A DNA stretch of 64,000 nt from Streptomyces sp. TSRI0281 (GCF_001905125.1 NZ_LWLE01000010.1:62001-126000); one strand, 5' to 3'; positions 49,390-57,963 are shown, numbered from the stretch's first letter. A program made the numbers and translations. Notes: generated from the letters alone by a model not told the origin.

Positions 49390-51016
49390 GGGTGTCCCTC
49401 TCGTCAGCGGCCCCGGCGGCGCGGGCCAGGCTTCCGTCGGATATGAGGCGGGCGACGACCGTGATGTCCTGGTCCATCCGGCGGTCGCGGTCGGCGTACG
49501 GCACGTGCGAGCGGATCAGGGCGTGCACCTCGCGGGTCCAGGGGGCGGCCCGGTCCAGCCCGCGCAGATCGATGGCCTGGGCGGCCGCGAGCAGGGTGAT
49601 CGCCGTGACCTGGCCGGTGAGTTCGTTGACCGTGCGGGCGTCCCGGGCGGCGGTGGTGGCCATGCTGACCTTGTCCTGGTTGTGCGCCTCGGTGGACCGG
49701 GAGAACACGGTGGCGGGCAGTGCCGTCTTGAGCGCTTCGGCGGTGACGGCGGACGCGGCGATCTGCATGCCCTTGAATCCGTGGTGCAGCCCGGCCTCGG
49801 CGCTGAGTTCGGGCGGTACGAGATTGGCGGGGAGCCCGCCGCTGAACTTCGGGTCGATGATCAGGGCGAGCTGCCGGTCGAGCAGGTCGGCGACGTTGGC
49901 CGTGGCGATCTTCAGGCTGTCCATGGCCTGGCCGACATGGCCCGCGTAGAAGTTGCCGCCGTGGTGCGGCCGTTCCTCGTCGACGGAGAACAGCGGGTTG
50001 TCCGTGGAGGCGTTGACCTCGGTGGTGAGCCAGGGGTCCACCCAGGACAGGGTGTCGCGGAGCACTCCGATCACATGGGGGGCGCAGCGTACGGAGTAGT
50101 GGTCCTGGATGCGCCGGTCCAGCTCCCGGTAGTCGCTGCCCTCCAGCGACGTGGTCCCGGCCAGGATCTGTTCGTACGTGGTGGAGAGCCGCGATCCGTC
50201 GAGCAGCCGTCGCAGGTGGGCGGCGCTGGCCACCTGCCCGGGGTGGGGCTTGGCCCGGTGGAGGAAGTCGGCGAAGTGGGAGGCGTTGCCCAGGAGCGCC
50301 TCGCTGACGAAGGCGGTGGTGATCTCGGCGGCGGTGACGATCCGGGCCGCGTCGTGCGCGGCGAGCACGGCGAAGGCGGTGGTGAAGGCGGTGCCGTTGA
50401 TGAGGGCCAGGCCCTCCTTCGCCTCCAGGACGACCGGGGAGATGCCGGCCTCGCGCTGGGCGTCGGCGACCGGCAGGACGCGTTTGCCGACCTCGGCGTC
50501 GCCCTCTCCCAGCAGGGTGGCGGCGACGTAGCACAGGGGCACCAGGTCGCCGCTGGCGCCGAGTGATCCGCGCTCGGGGACCAGGGGGATGATGTCGGCG
50601 TTCAGATGGTCCAGGAGTCGGTCGATCACCAGTGGGCGGATGCCGGAGTTGCCGCGCGCCAGGCAGTTGGCGCGGATGAGGAGCGTCGCGCGGACGACGT
50701 CCGCCGGTGCGTTCGGGCCGACCCCGTTGAGGTGGTAGCGGATCAGATTGTGCTGGAGCTGTGCGGCGCGCTCGGGGCTGATCTGGTTCGTGACGCTGTC
50801 GCCGAACCCGGTGGTGACCCCGTAGATCGGTTTTCGCTCGGCCATGAGCCGGTCGCGCAGCCGCACACTGCGCTCGGCGGCCGTGACGGCACCGGGGTGC
50901 AGGACGGCACGGGCCGCGGGCTCCCGTGACGCGGGGCGGGCCAGCCGCACCACGTCGTCAAGGGTCAGGGAGGCGCCGTCCAGCGCGATGCGGGCGGGGT
51001 CGGTCCAGTCATTCAC
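49373..51016 (-). CDS. MIO-type aromatic amino acid ammonia-lyase or aminomutase
   Basis: A 547-residue member of the HAL/PAL/TAL family. The self-formed MIO electrophile comes from Ala154-Ser155-Gly156 in GSLGASGDLVPL. The catalytic tyrosine is Tyr65 in PIYGVTTGFG, and KFSGGLPANLVP and TEAHNQDKVSMAT are further active-site blocks. The substrate-selectivity pair, in NLIRYHLNG, reads Tyr94-His95; usual pairs are His-Leu in TAL, Phe-Leu in PAL and Ser-His in HAL. Histidine, tyrosine or phenylalanine use, and lyase versus 2,3-aminomutase activity, cannot be settled. GTG 51016 has GGAG 9 bases upstream. First gene of the operon. Confidence 0.88.
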   Translation of the reverse strand: MNDWTDPARIALDGASLTLDDVVRLARPASREPAARAVLHPGAVTAAERSVRLRDRLMAERKPIYGVTTGFGDSVTNQISPERAAQLQHNLIRYHLNGVGPNAPADVVRATLLIRANCLARGNSGIRPLVIDRLLDHLNADIIPLVPERGSLGASGDLVPLCYVAATLLGEGDAEVGKRVLPVADAQREAGISPVVLEAKEGLALINGTAFTTAFAVLAAHDAARIVTAAEITTAFVSEALLGNASHFADFLHRAKPHPGQVASAAHLRRLLDGSRLSTTYEQILAGTTSLEGSDYRELDRRIQDHYSVRCAPHVIGVLRDTLSWVDPWLTTEVNASTDNPLFSVDEERPHHGGNFYAGHVGQAMDSLKIATANVADLLDRQLALIIDPKFSGGLPANLVPPELSAEAGLHHGFKGMQIAASAVTAEALKTALPATVFSRSTEAHNQDKVSMATTAARDARTVNELTGQVTAITLLAAAQAIDLRGLDRAAPWTREVHALIRSHVPYADRDRRMDQDITVVARLISDGSLARAAGAADERDTHAVAS

Positions 51017-51283
51017 CTTCGGAACTCCAGGGAAGCGGGGGGCTTTTCGATTGCGCCCCAATACTTCGCGATGGGAGTGCCGAATTTCTTCTGCCGTCGG
51101 ACCTGGTTGCGCCAGGTCCGGGGACCTGGGCCGACCCGGCCCATCGGCGTGGACCGCGAATTGTCACCGCACTGTGAACATCGTTACAAGTTTATTTCTT
51201 GCCCGGAACCTTTGAGATTCGGATTCCCCCGGCAATATTCTCGCCCTGGCACGGTCCACGTCGTCAACGATCCGGAGGCTTGG
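51017..51283. promoter_or_regulatory. Divergent promoter region of MIO operon and second LuxR
   Basis: A gene-free 267-base region with an AT-rich centre (about 51160-51240), otherwise rare here. TTGTCACCGCACTGTGAACA (51161-51180) is a weak inverted repeat (TCAC...GTGA) that could bind a regulator. No certain -10/-35 pair was found. Confidence 0.45.
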
Positions 51284-51964
51284 ATGCCGCATACCGATAC
51301 GGACCGCGGGCGGCACGGAACCATCCGGGTCCTGGCCCCCGGCTGCCGTTCGCTGTTCACCGCCGGCCTCGCCACGGCCCTGGGCCGGACACCCGGTCTG
51401 GAGGTCCTGCCGGCGGACGACGGGGCGGCGGGCTGTCCCGACGTGGCGCTGCTGGAGGACGTTCCGGCTGTTCCGGTGGCCGACACGCTCGCCGGTCTGG
51501 TGCGTCGGCTTCCCCAGGGGCCCGGCGACCGAAGACCGAAGATCATCGTCATGATGCGGGACCCGAGGACCGACCGGATCTTCGCCTACCTCCAGGCGGA
51601 CGTCCGGGGCTTCGTCTGCCACGACGCCCCGCTGGACGAACTGGTCACCGCAGTGAAGGTGGTCTTCCGGAATGAAGCATTCCTGCCGCACGGCATAGCG
51701 CTCCAAGTCATCGACGGCATTCTCCCGTACCTCCCGAAGCCCGCTTCGGAAATCTGGCCGCACATGGACACACTCACCGGACGGGAGCGGGAGATATTCG
51801 CCCTGATGGCCTCCGGGGAATCAAATGCGGAGATTGCCGACGCCTTCTCCCTGAGTCAGAAGACCGTCAAATTCCATGTGTCCAACATCCTCCGAAAACT
51901 CGGAATGAAAAACCGTATCCAGGCAGTCGCCCGTGCCAGCGGAACCCACCGCGCCACGGTCTGA
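51284..51964 (+). CDS. LuxR/NarL-type regulator, paralogue of 37153
   Basis: A 226-residue regulator with the same plan as the one at 37153: IRVLAPGCRSLFTAG, then PDVALLEDVPAVPV, then FAYLQADVRGFVCHDAP. The HTH is LTGREREIFALMASGESNAEI followed by SQKTVKFHVSNILRKLGM. Again Glu replaces the phosphoacceptor Asp, so activity is probably not set by a kinase. No TTA codon. The ATG at 51284 has GGAGG upstream. It is divergent from the MIO operon and 17 bases before the NTF2-like gene. It is the likely cluster-situated activator. Confidence 0.87.
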   Translation: MPHTDTDRGRHGTIRVLAPGCRSLFTAGLATALGRTPGLEVLPADDGAAGCPDVALLEDVPAVPVADTLAGLVRRLPQGPGDRRPKIIVMMRDPRTDRIFAYLQADVRGFVCHDAPLDELVTAVKVVFRNEAFLPHGIALQVIDGILPYLPKPASEIWPHMDTLTGREREIFALMASGESNAEIADAFSLSQKTVKFHVSNILRKLGMKNRIQAVARASGTHRATV

Positions 51965-51981
51965 ACAGAGAAGGTTCTCCC

Positions 51982-52455
51982 ATGTCCGTCCCCACGTCCG
52001 CGCCCGTCCCCGCCCGGCCCGGCTCTTCCGACGGCCCCGGCTCCCCCGGGAGCGCGGGCTCCCTCGGCGCCGCCGCCGCCGCACGGGAAGCCCGCGCCGC
52101 GCTCGATGCCTTCCTCGACGCCCTCAACAGCCGCTCCGTGCCCGACTGGGCGAAAACCCTCCACTATCCGCACGTTCGGGTCCATGACGGCGCGGTCACC
52201 GTCTGGGAGACGCCGGAGATCTACATCGAGAACTCGACGCCCGAGGTGGGGCAGTTGCTGGCGACCGGCTGGGACCACAGCGGCTGGGAGCGGGTCGACC
52301 TGGTCCAGACGTCCCCCGATCAGGTGCACGCCCAGGTCAGGTTCGCCCGCTACGACAGCGAGGACAAGCCGCTCGGCTCCTTCGAGTCGCTCTACGTCCT
52401 CACCCGGCAGGACGGCCGCTGGGGCGTCCTGGCCCGGATCGGCTTCACGGCCTGA
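51982..52455 (+). CDS. NTF2-like (SnoaL/ketosteroid isomerase-like) protein
   Basis: A 157-residue protein with a Gly/Ser/Pro-rich first 30 residues and then an NTF2-like cone fold: AREARAALDAFLDALNSRSVPDW, TLHYPHVRVHDG, and RFARYDSEDKPLGSFESLYVL. The fold hosts cyclases, dehydratases, isomerases and pure binding proteins. It is co-transcribed with the LuxR regulator (17-base gap), with AGAAGG before the ATG. Its end overlaps the convergent SGNH gene by 11 bases. Function unknown. Confidence 0.78.
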   Translation: MSVPTSAPVPARPGSSDGPGSPGSAGSLGAAAAAREARAALDAFLDALNSRSVPDWAKTLHYPHVRVHDGAVTVWETPEIYIENSTPEVGQLLATGWDHSGWERVDLVQTSPDQVHAQVRFARYDSEDKPLGSFESLYVLTRQDGRWGVLARIGFTA

Positions 52456-53512
52456 GCGACGCGACCCGCAGCGGCGGGATCCCGCCGAGCGCGGCACCGA
52501 TCCGTTCGGCGAGGACGTGTTCGCCTGCGGCGGTGGGATGGAGGCCGTCGGCGTAGAGATGCGCCGCGTCCGCGACGAGGGCGAGCGCGAGCCCGTCCAC
52601 CGGGTGGAGTGCGCGGTCCCCCAGGCGCTGGAGGACCCGCACCGCCTCCTCGGTGATCGCGCGGGTGTCCTCCAGCGTCAGCCCGGCACTGTTGACGGCC
52701 TTCTCGCGGTCGGGCGACGACAGCGGGGTGAGCACCACGACGGGCGTGTCCGGGTGGCCGTCGCGAATCGTGTCGATGAAGCCGCAGACGGCCGGGCCCC
52801 AGCTCCGCTCGGTGAACGCCCCCCGGATGTAGGCGTTGATGCCCAGCTCCAGCGTGATCACGTCGGCCGGCGCGTCCCGGACCGCCCGCGCGACGACCGG
52901 GTCGAGGTATGCCTCCCCGGCGAACCCGAGATTGCGCAGCCGCCACCCCCGGCCCGCCGCGACCAGGGCGGGCCAGGTCTCGGAGGGCCCCGCCGCGTAC
53001 ATGCACTGGGTGAGTGAACTCCCGTACGCGACCCAGCGGGGCCCCGAGCGCTCTGCCGCCCGCAGGGACCGGTGGCCGCGGAAGGAGACGGCGCCGATCC
53101 GGGTGATGCCCAGGTGCGGGAGCCAGACCTCGACCTCGGCCGGGTCCGGCCCCCCGGCAGGCAGCGGGAACGTGACCCGCTGCCTGCCGGGACCACCGGT
53201 CCAGCGGTGGACCAGGGTGCCGTCGACCCGGACGTCCAGCGGCGAGCCGCCGGGATCGTTCTCCATGTCCAGCGTCAGCTCGGCGGCGTCGGTGCGGACC
53301 GCGAAACGTACTCCCGCGGTGGTCAGCGCGATCCGGGAGAAGTTGGCCGACATCGCCGTGGCGAGCCGTTCCACGGGCATCCGCAGGGGCAGCCGGCGGC
53401 CGGAGTCACCGCTCCAGCCGCCGATGCCGTCCCAGGACAGGCGCGGATCGTCGGGGGCGAGCGTTTCCGCCCCCGTGTCCGTGGTGCGGGTGGTTTCGGC
53501 GCCGGTGGTCAT
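52445..53512 (-). CDS. SGNH/GDSL-family hydrolase
   Basis: A 355-residue esterase-like protein. An N-terminal beta-sandwich of about 165 residues precedes the SGNH domain. Block I reads VAYGSSLTQC with the nucleophile serine in GSS, block III ELGINAYIRG supplies the oxyanion asparagine, and block V DGLHPT gives the Asp-His pair. No signal peptide, so probably cytoplasmic. Its ATG overlaps the MFS exporter stop (ATGA), linking hydrolysis of an ester to export. Confidence 0.85.
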   Translation of the reverse strand: MTTGAETTRTTDTGAETLAPDDPRLSWDGIGGWSGDSGRRLPLRMPVERLATAMSANFSRIALTTAGVRFAVRTDAAELTLDMENDPGGSPLDVRVDGTLVHRWTGGPGRQRVTFPLPAGGPDPAEVEVWLPHLGITRIGAVSFRGHRSLRAAERSGPRWVAYGSSLTQCMYAAGPSETWPALVAAGRGWRLRNLGFAGEAYLDPVVARAVRDAPADVITLELGINAYIRGAFTERSWGPAVCGFIDTIRDGHPDTPVVVLTPLSSPDREKAVNSAGLTLEDTRAITEEAVRVLQRLGDRALHPVDGLALALVADAAHLYADGLHPTAAGEHVLAERIGAALGGIPPLRVASLRP

Positions 53513-55089
53513 GCGCGCTCACCCTCCAGGACGGCGGGGCTGTCCCCCTCGCCCGTCACGGTGCCCTCGCCCGTCACGATGCCCTCGCCCGTCACAGTGC
53601 CCTCGCCCGTCACAGTGCCATCACCCGCACCAACAGCCTTGTCCGTACCGGCGGTCGCACCCCCCTCACCGGTGTCTTCCTTCTCACCGGCGTTCTTGGC
53701 CGGACCGAGACCCAGTGCGGCGGCCAGCGCGCCGACGAGCGAGAAGATGCCCACGGCCAGGAACGCGTGGTGGTACGAGGTGAGTCCGCCGTCCGCTCCG
53801 CCGGAGGCCAGCACGGCCGCCGCCACGGCGACACCGAGGCCCCCGCCGAGTTGCAGCGCCGACTGGATCAGCGAGGTCGCGAGGCCCTGCTGCTCGTCGG
53901 CGACGCCGCTGACACCCGCGATGTTGAAGCTCGGGAAGCTCAGACCGTTGCCGATGCCGTGCAGGACGAGTGCGGGCAGCAGGACCGCGACGTAACCGCT
54001 GTGCTCACCGGCCCGCAGGAACAGCAGGATGCCCAGCCCCTGGAGCAGCAGACCGACGACGGCCGGAACGCGCAGGCCCCAGCGGTTGATGATGCGCGGG
54101 GTCAGGTTCACGGTGACGAGGATCGCCGCGGCCATCGGGACGATCGCCGTCCCGGCGCCCAGGGCGTTGTAGCCGAGGACCTGCTGGAGGTAGAGCAGGG
54201 CGACGAACTGCCAGCCGATCGTGGCGCAGGCCCAGGTCAGCCCGATGATGTTGGCCGTCGACAGGGTGCGCGAGCGGAAGATGGAGAGCTGGACCAGCGG
54301 CTCGCTGCGGCGGCTCTGGATGACCACGAAGGCGATGAGCAGCGCCACGGCCGCGGCCAGGGACAGTACGGTCACGGCCGAGCCCCAGCCCACCTCGGGG
54401 GCGCGGGTGAGCGCGAAGACCAGGAGCAGCACACCGCCGGTCGCGGTCAGCGCGCCGAAGGCGTCGAATCCGGGACGGTCGCCGGTACGGGGCTCGTCGG
54501 GGGACACCGCGTACCGGACGGCCGCGAAGACCAGGGCGGCGATGACGAAGGGGACGAAGAACGTGAGCCGCCAGTTCAGCTGGGTGAGCACACCCGAGAG
54601 CACGAGCCCGGCCGCGTAGCCGCTGGCGCCGGTGAGGGAGAAGATGCCCACCGCCCGGTTGCGCTCGGGGCCTTCCTTGAACGTCGTCATGATGATCGAC
54701 AGGGCCGCCGGGGCGATGAACGCCGCCGCGATTCCCTTGACGACCCGGCTGACGATCAGCAGCCCGCCGTCCGAGACGAATCCGCCCGCCAGGCTGGCCA
54801 CGGCGAACACCGCGGTTCCCCAGAAGAACATCCGGCGCCTGCCGAACAGGTCGGCGGCCCGGCCGCCGAGCAGCAGGAAACCTCCGTACGCGACCGCGTA
54901 GCCGGAGATGATCCATTGCAGTTCTTCCGGGCTCAGCCCCAGGTCGTCCTTCAGTTCGGGCAGGGCCACGCCCATCAACGAGACGTCCATGGAGTCCAGG
55001 AACAGCTGCGCGCAGAGCACAAGGAGGGCAAGTCCCTTGCGGGCGCCCAGGGTTCCGGCTGGACGCGAGGCCGACTGTGGGTCCGACAT
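53509..55089 (-). CDS. MFS drug exporter (DHA2/EmrB-like)
   Basis: A 526-residue transporter with about 14 transmembrane helices. MDVSLMGVALPELKDDLG is in helix 1, GGRAADLFGRRRMFFWG is motif A, and VVKGIAAAFIAPAALSII is motif B/C-like. The C-terminal 50 residues are a hydrophilic tail of repeated GTVTGE units from an 18-base minisatellite. The ATG is preceded by an operator-like palindrome. Probably exports the local product or confers resistance to it. Confidence 0.9.
   Translation of the reverse strand: MSDPQSASRPAGTLGARKGLALLVLCAQLFLDSMDVSLMGVALPELKDDLGLSPEELQWIISGYAVAYGGFLLLGGRAADLFGRRRMFFWGTAVFAVASLAGGFVSDGGLLIVSRVVKGIAAAFIAPAALSIIMTTFKEGPERNRAVGIFSLTGASGYAAGLVLSGVLTQLNWRLTFFVPFVIAALVFAAVRYAVSPDEPRTGDRPGFDAFGALTATGGVLLLVFALTRAPEVGWGSAVTVLSLAAAVALLIAFVVIQSRRSEPLVQLSIFRSRTLSTANIIGLTWACATIGWQFVALLYLQQVLGYNALGAGTAIVPMAAAILVTVNLTPRIINRWGLRVPAVVGLLLQGLGILLFLRAGEHSGYVAVLLPALVLHGIGNGLSFPSFNIAGVSGVADEQQGLATSLIQSALQLGGGLGVAVAAAVLASGGADGGLTSYHHAFLAVGIFSLVGALAAALGLGPAKNAGEKEDTGEGGATAGTDKAVGAGDGTVTGEGTVTGEGIVTGEGTVTGEGDSPAVLEGERA
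53546..53617 (-). repeat. Four 18-base in-frame repeats in the MFS tail
   Basis: CCCTCGCCCGTCACGGTG and near-identical copies run from 53546 to 53617, with a degenerate fifth. They encode Gly-Thr-Val-Thr-Gly-Glu repeats in the cytoplasmic tail. Confidence 0.9.
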
Positions 55090-55110
55090 CGTTTGCCGCC
55101 ATTCGATCCG

Positions 55111-55126
55111 GCAGACAACTGTCTGC
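55111..55126. promoter_or_regulatory. Palindromic operator before the MFS gene
   Basis: GCAGACA-AC-TGTCTGC is a perfect 7-base-arm inverted repeat 22 bases before the MFS start. A partial copy (GTCTGGCAGCAAACAA) lies at about 55161-55176. The form suggests TetR- or MarR-type control of export; the regulator could be the MarR at 59949. Confidence 0.55.
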
Positions 55127-55286
55127 TAGCCGATTATTTTCCACGAACGTAGCAGCCCTATCGTCTGGCAGCAAACAATCTTGACGGAACGCAAGCCGTT
55201 CGACCTTGTGGGCGACCGGGGGCATCCCTATGCTTCGATTGTTGACGAACTATAAAAGTTCACGGTGTCCCACATCCGGAGCGCAC

Positions 55287-56486
55287 ATGCCCACGGCACC
55301 ACCCCGGTCCGACGACCGGTCACGTCTTCCCTCACTCACCGGACTGCGTTTCGTCGCCGTCCTCCTCGTCTTCGCCTTCCACGCCTCCCTGGAGTCGCCC
55401 TTCGCCGACGGCGGGATCAACAGGGCGTACGCGGACGTGGTGGCGAACGCGGGCTGGCTGGGGGTCAGCTTCTTCTTCGTCCTCAGCGGATTCGTCCTCA
55501 CCTGGTCGTCCCGCGAGGCGGACACGGCACCCGCCTTCTGGCGCCGCCGCGCCGCGAAGGTCTATCCGCTGCACCTGCTGACCTGGGGCGCGGCCCTGCT
55601 TCTGCTCGCCTCGGCGGGCACCCCTGCCGAAGCCCGCGCCGCGATCCCCAACCTCTTCCTCGTCCAGACCTGGGTTCCCGACCGTGACGTCTTCTCCAGC
55701 CTCAACGACGTCAGCTGGTCGCTCTCCTGCGAGGTGTTCTTCTACCTCGCCTTCCCCTTCCTGATCCGCGCCGTCCTGCGGATCAGGCCCGAACGACTGT
55801 GGCTCTGGGCGGCCGGCACCGCCGTGGCCGTCCCCACCCTGCCGTGGCTCTCCGAACTGCTGCCTGCCGGTGAGGCACTTCCCTTCGGCACGGGTTCGCA
55901 GGAGCAGTTCTGGTTCGTCTACGTCCTCCCGGTCGGCCGGGCCCTGGAGTTCGCCTTCGGCATCCTCCTGGCCCGGATGCTGCTGACCGGCCGCCGCATC
56001 ACCGTCGGGGTGCCGACGGCCGTGATCCTGCTGGCCATCGGTTACGCGGTCTCCCTGCGACTCCCCTTCCTCCACGGGCTGACCAGCGCGACGGTCGTCC
56101 CGATCGGCCTGCTCGTCGTGGCGGTCGCCCGCGCCGACACCGGCGGGCGCCGCTCTTTCCTGGCGAGCCCGCTCCTGATCCGGCTCGGCGAGTGGTCCTT
56201 CGCCTTCTACCTCACGCACCGGCTGCTGCTCCAGCACGGGCACCGGCTGCTCGGGGAGGGACGGACCTGGTCCACCCCGGCGGCCCTGGCCCTGCTCGCC
56301 GCCGCGTTCGCGCTGTCCCTGGCGCTCTCCTGGGCGCTGCACGTCCTGGTGGAGCAGCCCGCGATGAGGTTCTCGGGACGGTCGGGATCCGACCCTGCCG
56401 CCCCAGCCGCCCCTGCCGCCCCACCGACCCCTCCGCCACCCGTCACCCCCGCACCGGCCCTCTCCGGCGGCAGCCCGTCCCCCTGA
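55287..56486 (+). CDS. Membrane acyltransferase (acyltransferase 3 family)
   Basis: A 399-residue polytopic protein of the OafA/acyltransferase 3 family with about ten transmembrane helices. RLPSLTGLRFVAVLLVFAFHA carries the conserved RxLR-like and histidine features, and WSLSCEVFFYLAFPFLI is the second conserved block. These enzymes O- or N-acylate sugars, peptidoglycan or natural products at the membrane. The ATG at 55287 has GGAG upstream. The C-terminus is Pro/Ala-rich. A possible promoter with GAACT-N5-AGTTC (55247-55261) precedes it. Confidence 0.88.
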   Translation: MPTAPPRSDDRSRLPSLTGLRFVAVLLVFAFHASLESPFADGGINRAYADVVANAGWLGVSFFFVLSGFVLTWSSREADTAPAFWRRRAAKVYPLHLLTWGAALLLLASAGTPAEARAAIPNLFLVQTWVPDRDVFSSLNDVSWSLSCEVFFYLAFPFLIRAVLRIRPERLWLWAAGTAVAVPTLPWLSELLPAGEALPFGTGSQEQFWFVYVLPVGRALEFAFGILLARMLLTGRRITVGVPTAVILLAIGYAVSLRLPFLHGLTSATVVPIGLLVVAVARADTGGRRSFLASPLLIRLGEWSFAFYLTHRLLLQHGHRLLGEGRTWSTPAALALLAAAFALSLALSWALHVLVEQPAMRFSGRSGSDPAAPAAPAAPPTPPPPVTPAPALSGGSPSP

Positions 56487-56492
56487 TCCCGC

Positions 56493-56526
56493 GGCCGGCC
56501 CGGCACCGCGGAGAACCGGGCCGGCC
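56493..56526 (+). terminator. Hairpin after the acyltransferase gene
   Basis: GGCCGGCCCGG (56493-56503) pairs perfectly with 56516-56526 across a 12-base loop, a few bases past the stop. Confidence 0.65.
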
Positions 56527-56591
56527 CCGCGGACCGACCCCGCCCCACAGACGCGACGCGCGGACCGGGCCCGCCCCATCGCCCCGACTCC

Positions 56592-56681
56592 GCAGACCGT
56601 CCCCACGAACCGCACCGACCGACCCGCCCCGATCACGCAGACCGTCCCCACGAACGACACCGACCGCCCCGTCCCGACCCG
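56592..56681 (+). repeat. Two 45-base tandem repeats
   Basis: The segment starting CGCAGACCGTCCCCACGAAC occurs at 56592 and again at 56637 with only a few changes. It lies in the leader of the P450 gene. Confidence 0.8.
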
Positions 56682-56706
56682 ACCCCGCAGCAGAGAGGCA
56701 GTCCCC

Positions 56707-57915
56707 GTGACCGACCAGCCCCTGACCCTGCCCCAATACCCCTTCCCCGTGAGGCCGTTCGCCGAGCCGCCGCAGGAGTACGAGAAACTGCGCGCCAAGT
56801 GCCCCGTCACCCGGGTCCAGTTGCCCAGCGGGGACACCGCCCTGATGGTCACGGGCTACGACGAGGTCGTGGCCGCCATGGCCGACCGCAGGCTCTCCCG
56901 CGCGGCCCTGCGCGAACCGGGAGCCGTGCGTACGGTCAAGGGCGAGGACTTCTCCGACAACCCCTACAACCTCCTCAACCAGGAGGGCGAGGACCACGCC
57001 AGGCTGCGCCGGCTCATCGCGCCCGCCTTCACCCCGCGCAAGGCGGAGAAGTGGCGGGCCAGGGTCGAGGAGATCGCCCACGAGCTCATCGACCGGCTGG
57101 AGGCGGGCCCGCGCCCCGCCGATCTGCACCACGACTTCGCCGCCGTCCTGCCCGTCTGGGTCATCTGCGAGATGGTCGGGGCGCCCGTCGAGGACCGTGA
57201 GCGCCTTCAGGAGTGGACGGACCGGCTGGTCAGCATCACCGCGCACACCCCCGAGGAACGTCTCGCCGCGCGCTCCGAGTCGGCCGCCTACGTCGCCGGG
57301 CTGGTCGCCCAGCGCCGGGAAGCCCCCAGCGACGACCTGCTCAGCGCCCTGATCACCGCCCGCGACGACAACGACCGCCTCGGCGAGCGCGAGCTGGTCT
57401 GGCTCGGCATCAACCTGCTGGTGGCCGGGCACGACACGACGGTCAGCGCCATCGTCCGCGCGCTCTACCAGCTGCTGCGCCACCCCGACCAGTGGCGGCT
57501 GCTGAGCGAGAACCCGGACCTGGTGCCCGGAGCCACCGAGGAACTGCTGCGCTACGCACCGCCGTCGGAGATCGGCTTCATGCGCGTCGCGACGGAGGAA
57601 CTGGAACTCGGGGGCACCACGATCGCGCCCGGTGAGGGTGTCATTCCGGTGATGCACGCGGCGGGCCGCGACACCCGCCATGTCTCACGCCCCGACGAAC
57701 TGGACATCACCCGCACCGACGCGGTGCACGCGGCGTTCGGTCATGGCACGCACTACTGCCCCGGCGTCGGAGTGGCTCGGATGGAGCTCCAGGTGGCCTT
57801 CGGGGTCCTGGCCAAGAGGCTGCCCTCACTGCGGCTCGCCGTCCCCGCCGAGGACGTGGAGTGGCTGAGTGGGCTGCTGACCCTGCGGCCGAAGTCCCTG
57901 CCCGTGGAATGGTGA
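56707..57915 (+). CDS. Cytochrome P450
   Basis: A 402-residue soluble bacterial P450. I-helix LLVAGHDTTVSAI, K-helix EELLRYAPP (ExxR intact) and the heme loop FGHGTHYCPGVGVAR with Cys351 are all standard. The layout resembles CYP105/107-type tailoring enzymes. GTG start with GAGAGGCAG upstream. No ferredoxin gene is adjacent. It probably hydroxylates or couples the cluster product. Confidence 0.92.
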   Translation: MTDQPLTLPQYPFPVRPFAEPPQEYEKLRAKCPVTRVQLPSGDTALMVTGYDEVVAAMADRRLSRAALREPGAVRTVKGEDFSDNPYNLLNQEGEDHARLRRLIAPAFTPRKAEKWRARVEEIAHELIDRLEAGPRPADLHHDFAAVLPVWVICEMVGAPVEDRERLQEWTDRLVSITAHTPEERLAARSESAAYVAGLVAQRREAPSDDLLSALITARDDNDRLGERELVWLGINLLVAGHDTTVSAIVRALYQLLRHPDQWRLLSENPDLVPGATEELLRYAPPSEIGFMRVATEELELGGTTIAPGEGVIPVMHAAGRDTRHVSRPDELDITRTDAVHAAFGHGTHYCPGVGVARMELQVAFGVLAKRLPSLRLAVPAEDVEWLSGLLTLRPKSLPVEW

Positions 57916-57963
57916 CAGGGCCCCGCACCCGGCCGCGCCCGACGGGCTGAGGCGGGTCTGCCA

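Noticed and set aside
49373..51016. Histidine ammonia-lyase HutH of histidine catabolism
   Set aside because: No hutU, hutI or related genes are nearby; the selectivity pair is Tyr-His rather than Ser-His; and the gene is in an operon with a ligase, AsnB and DAHP synthase.
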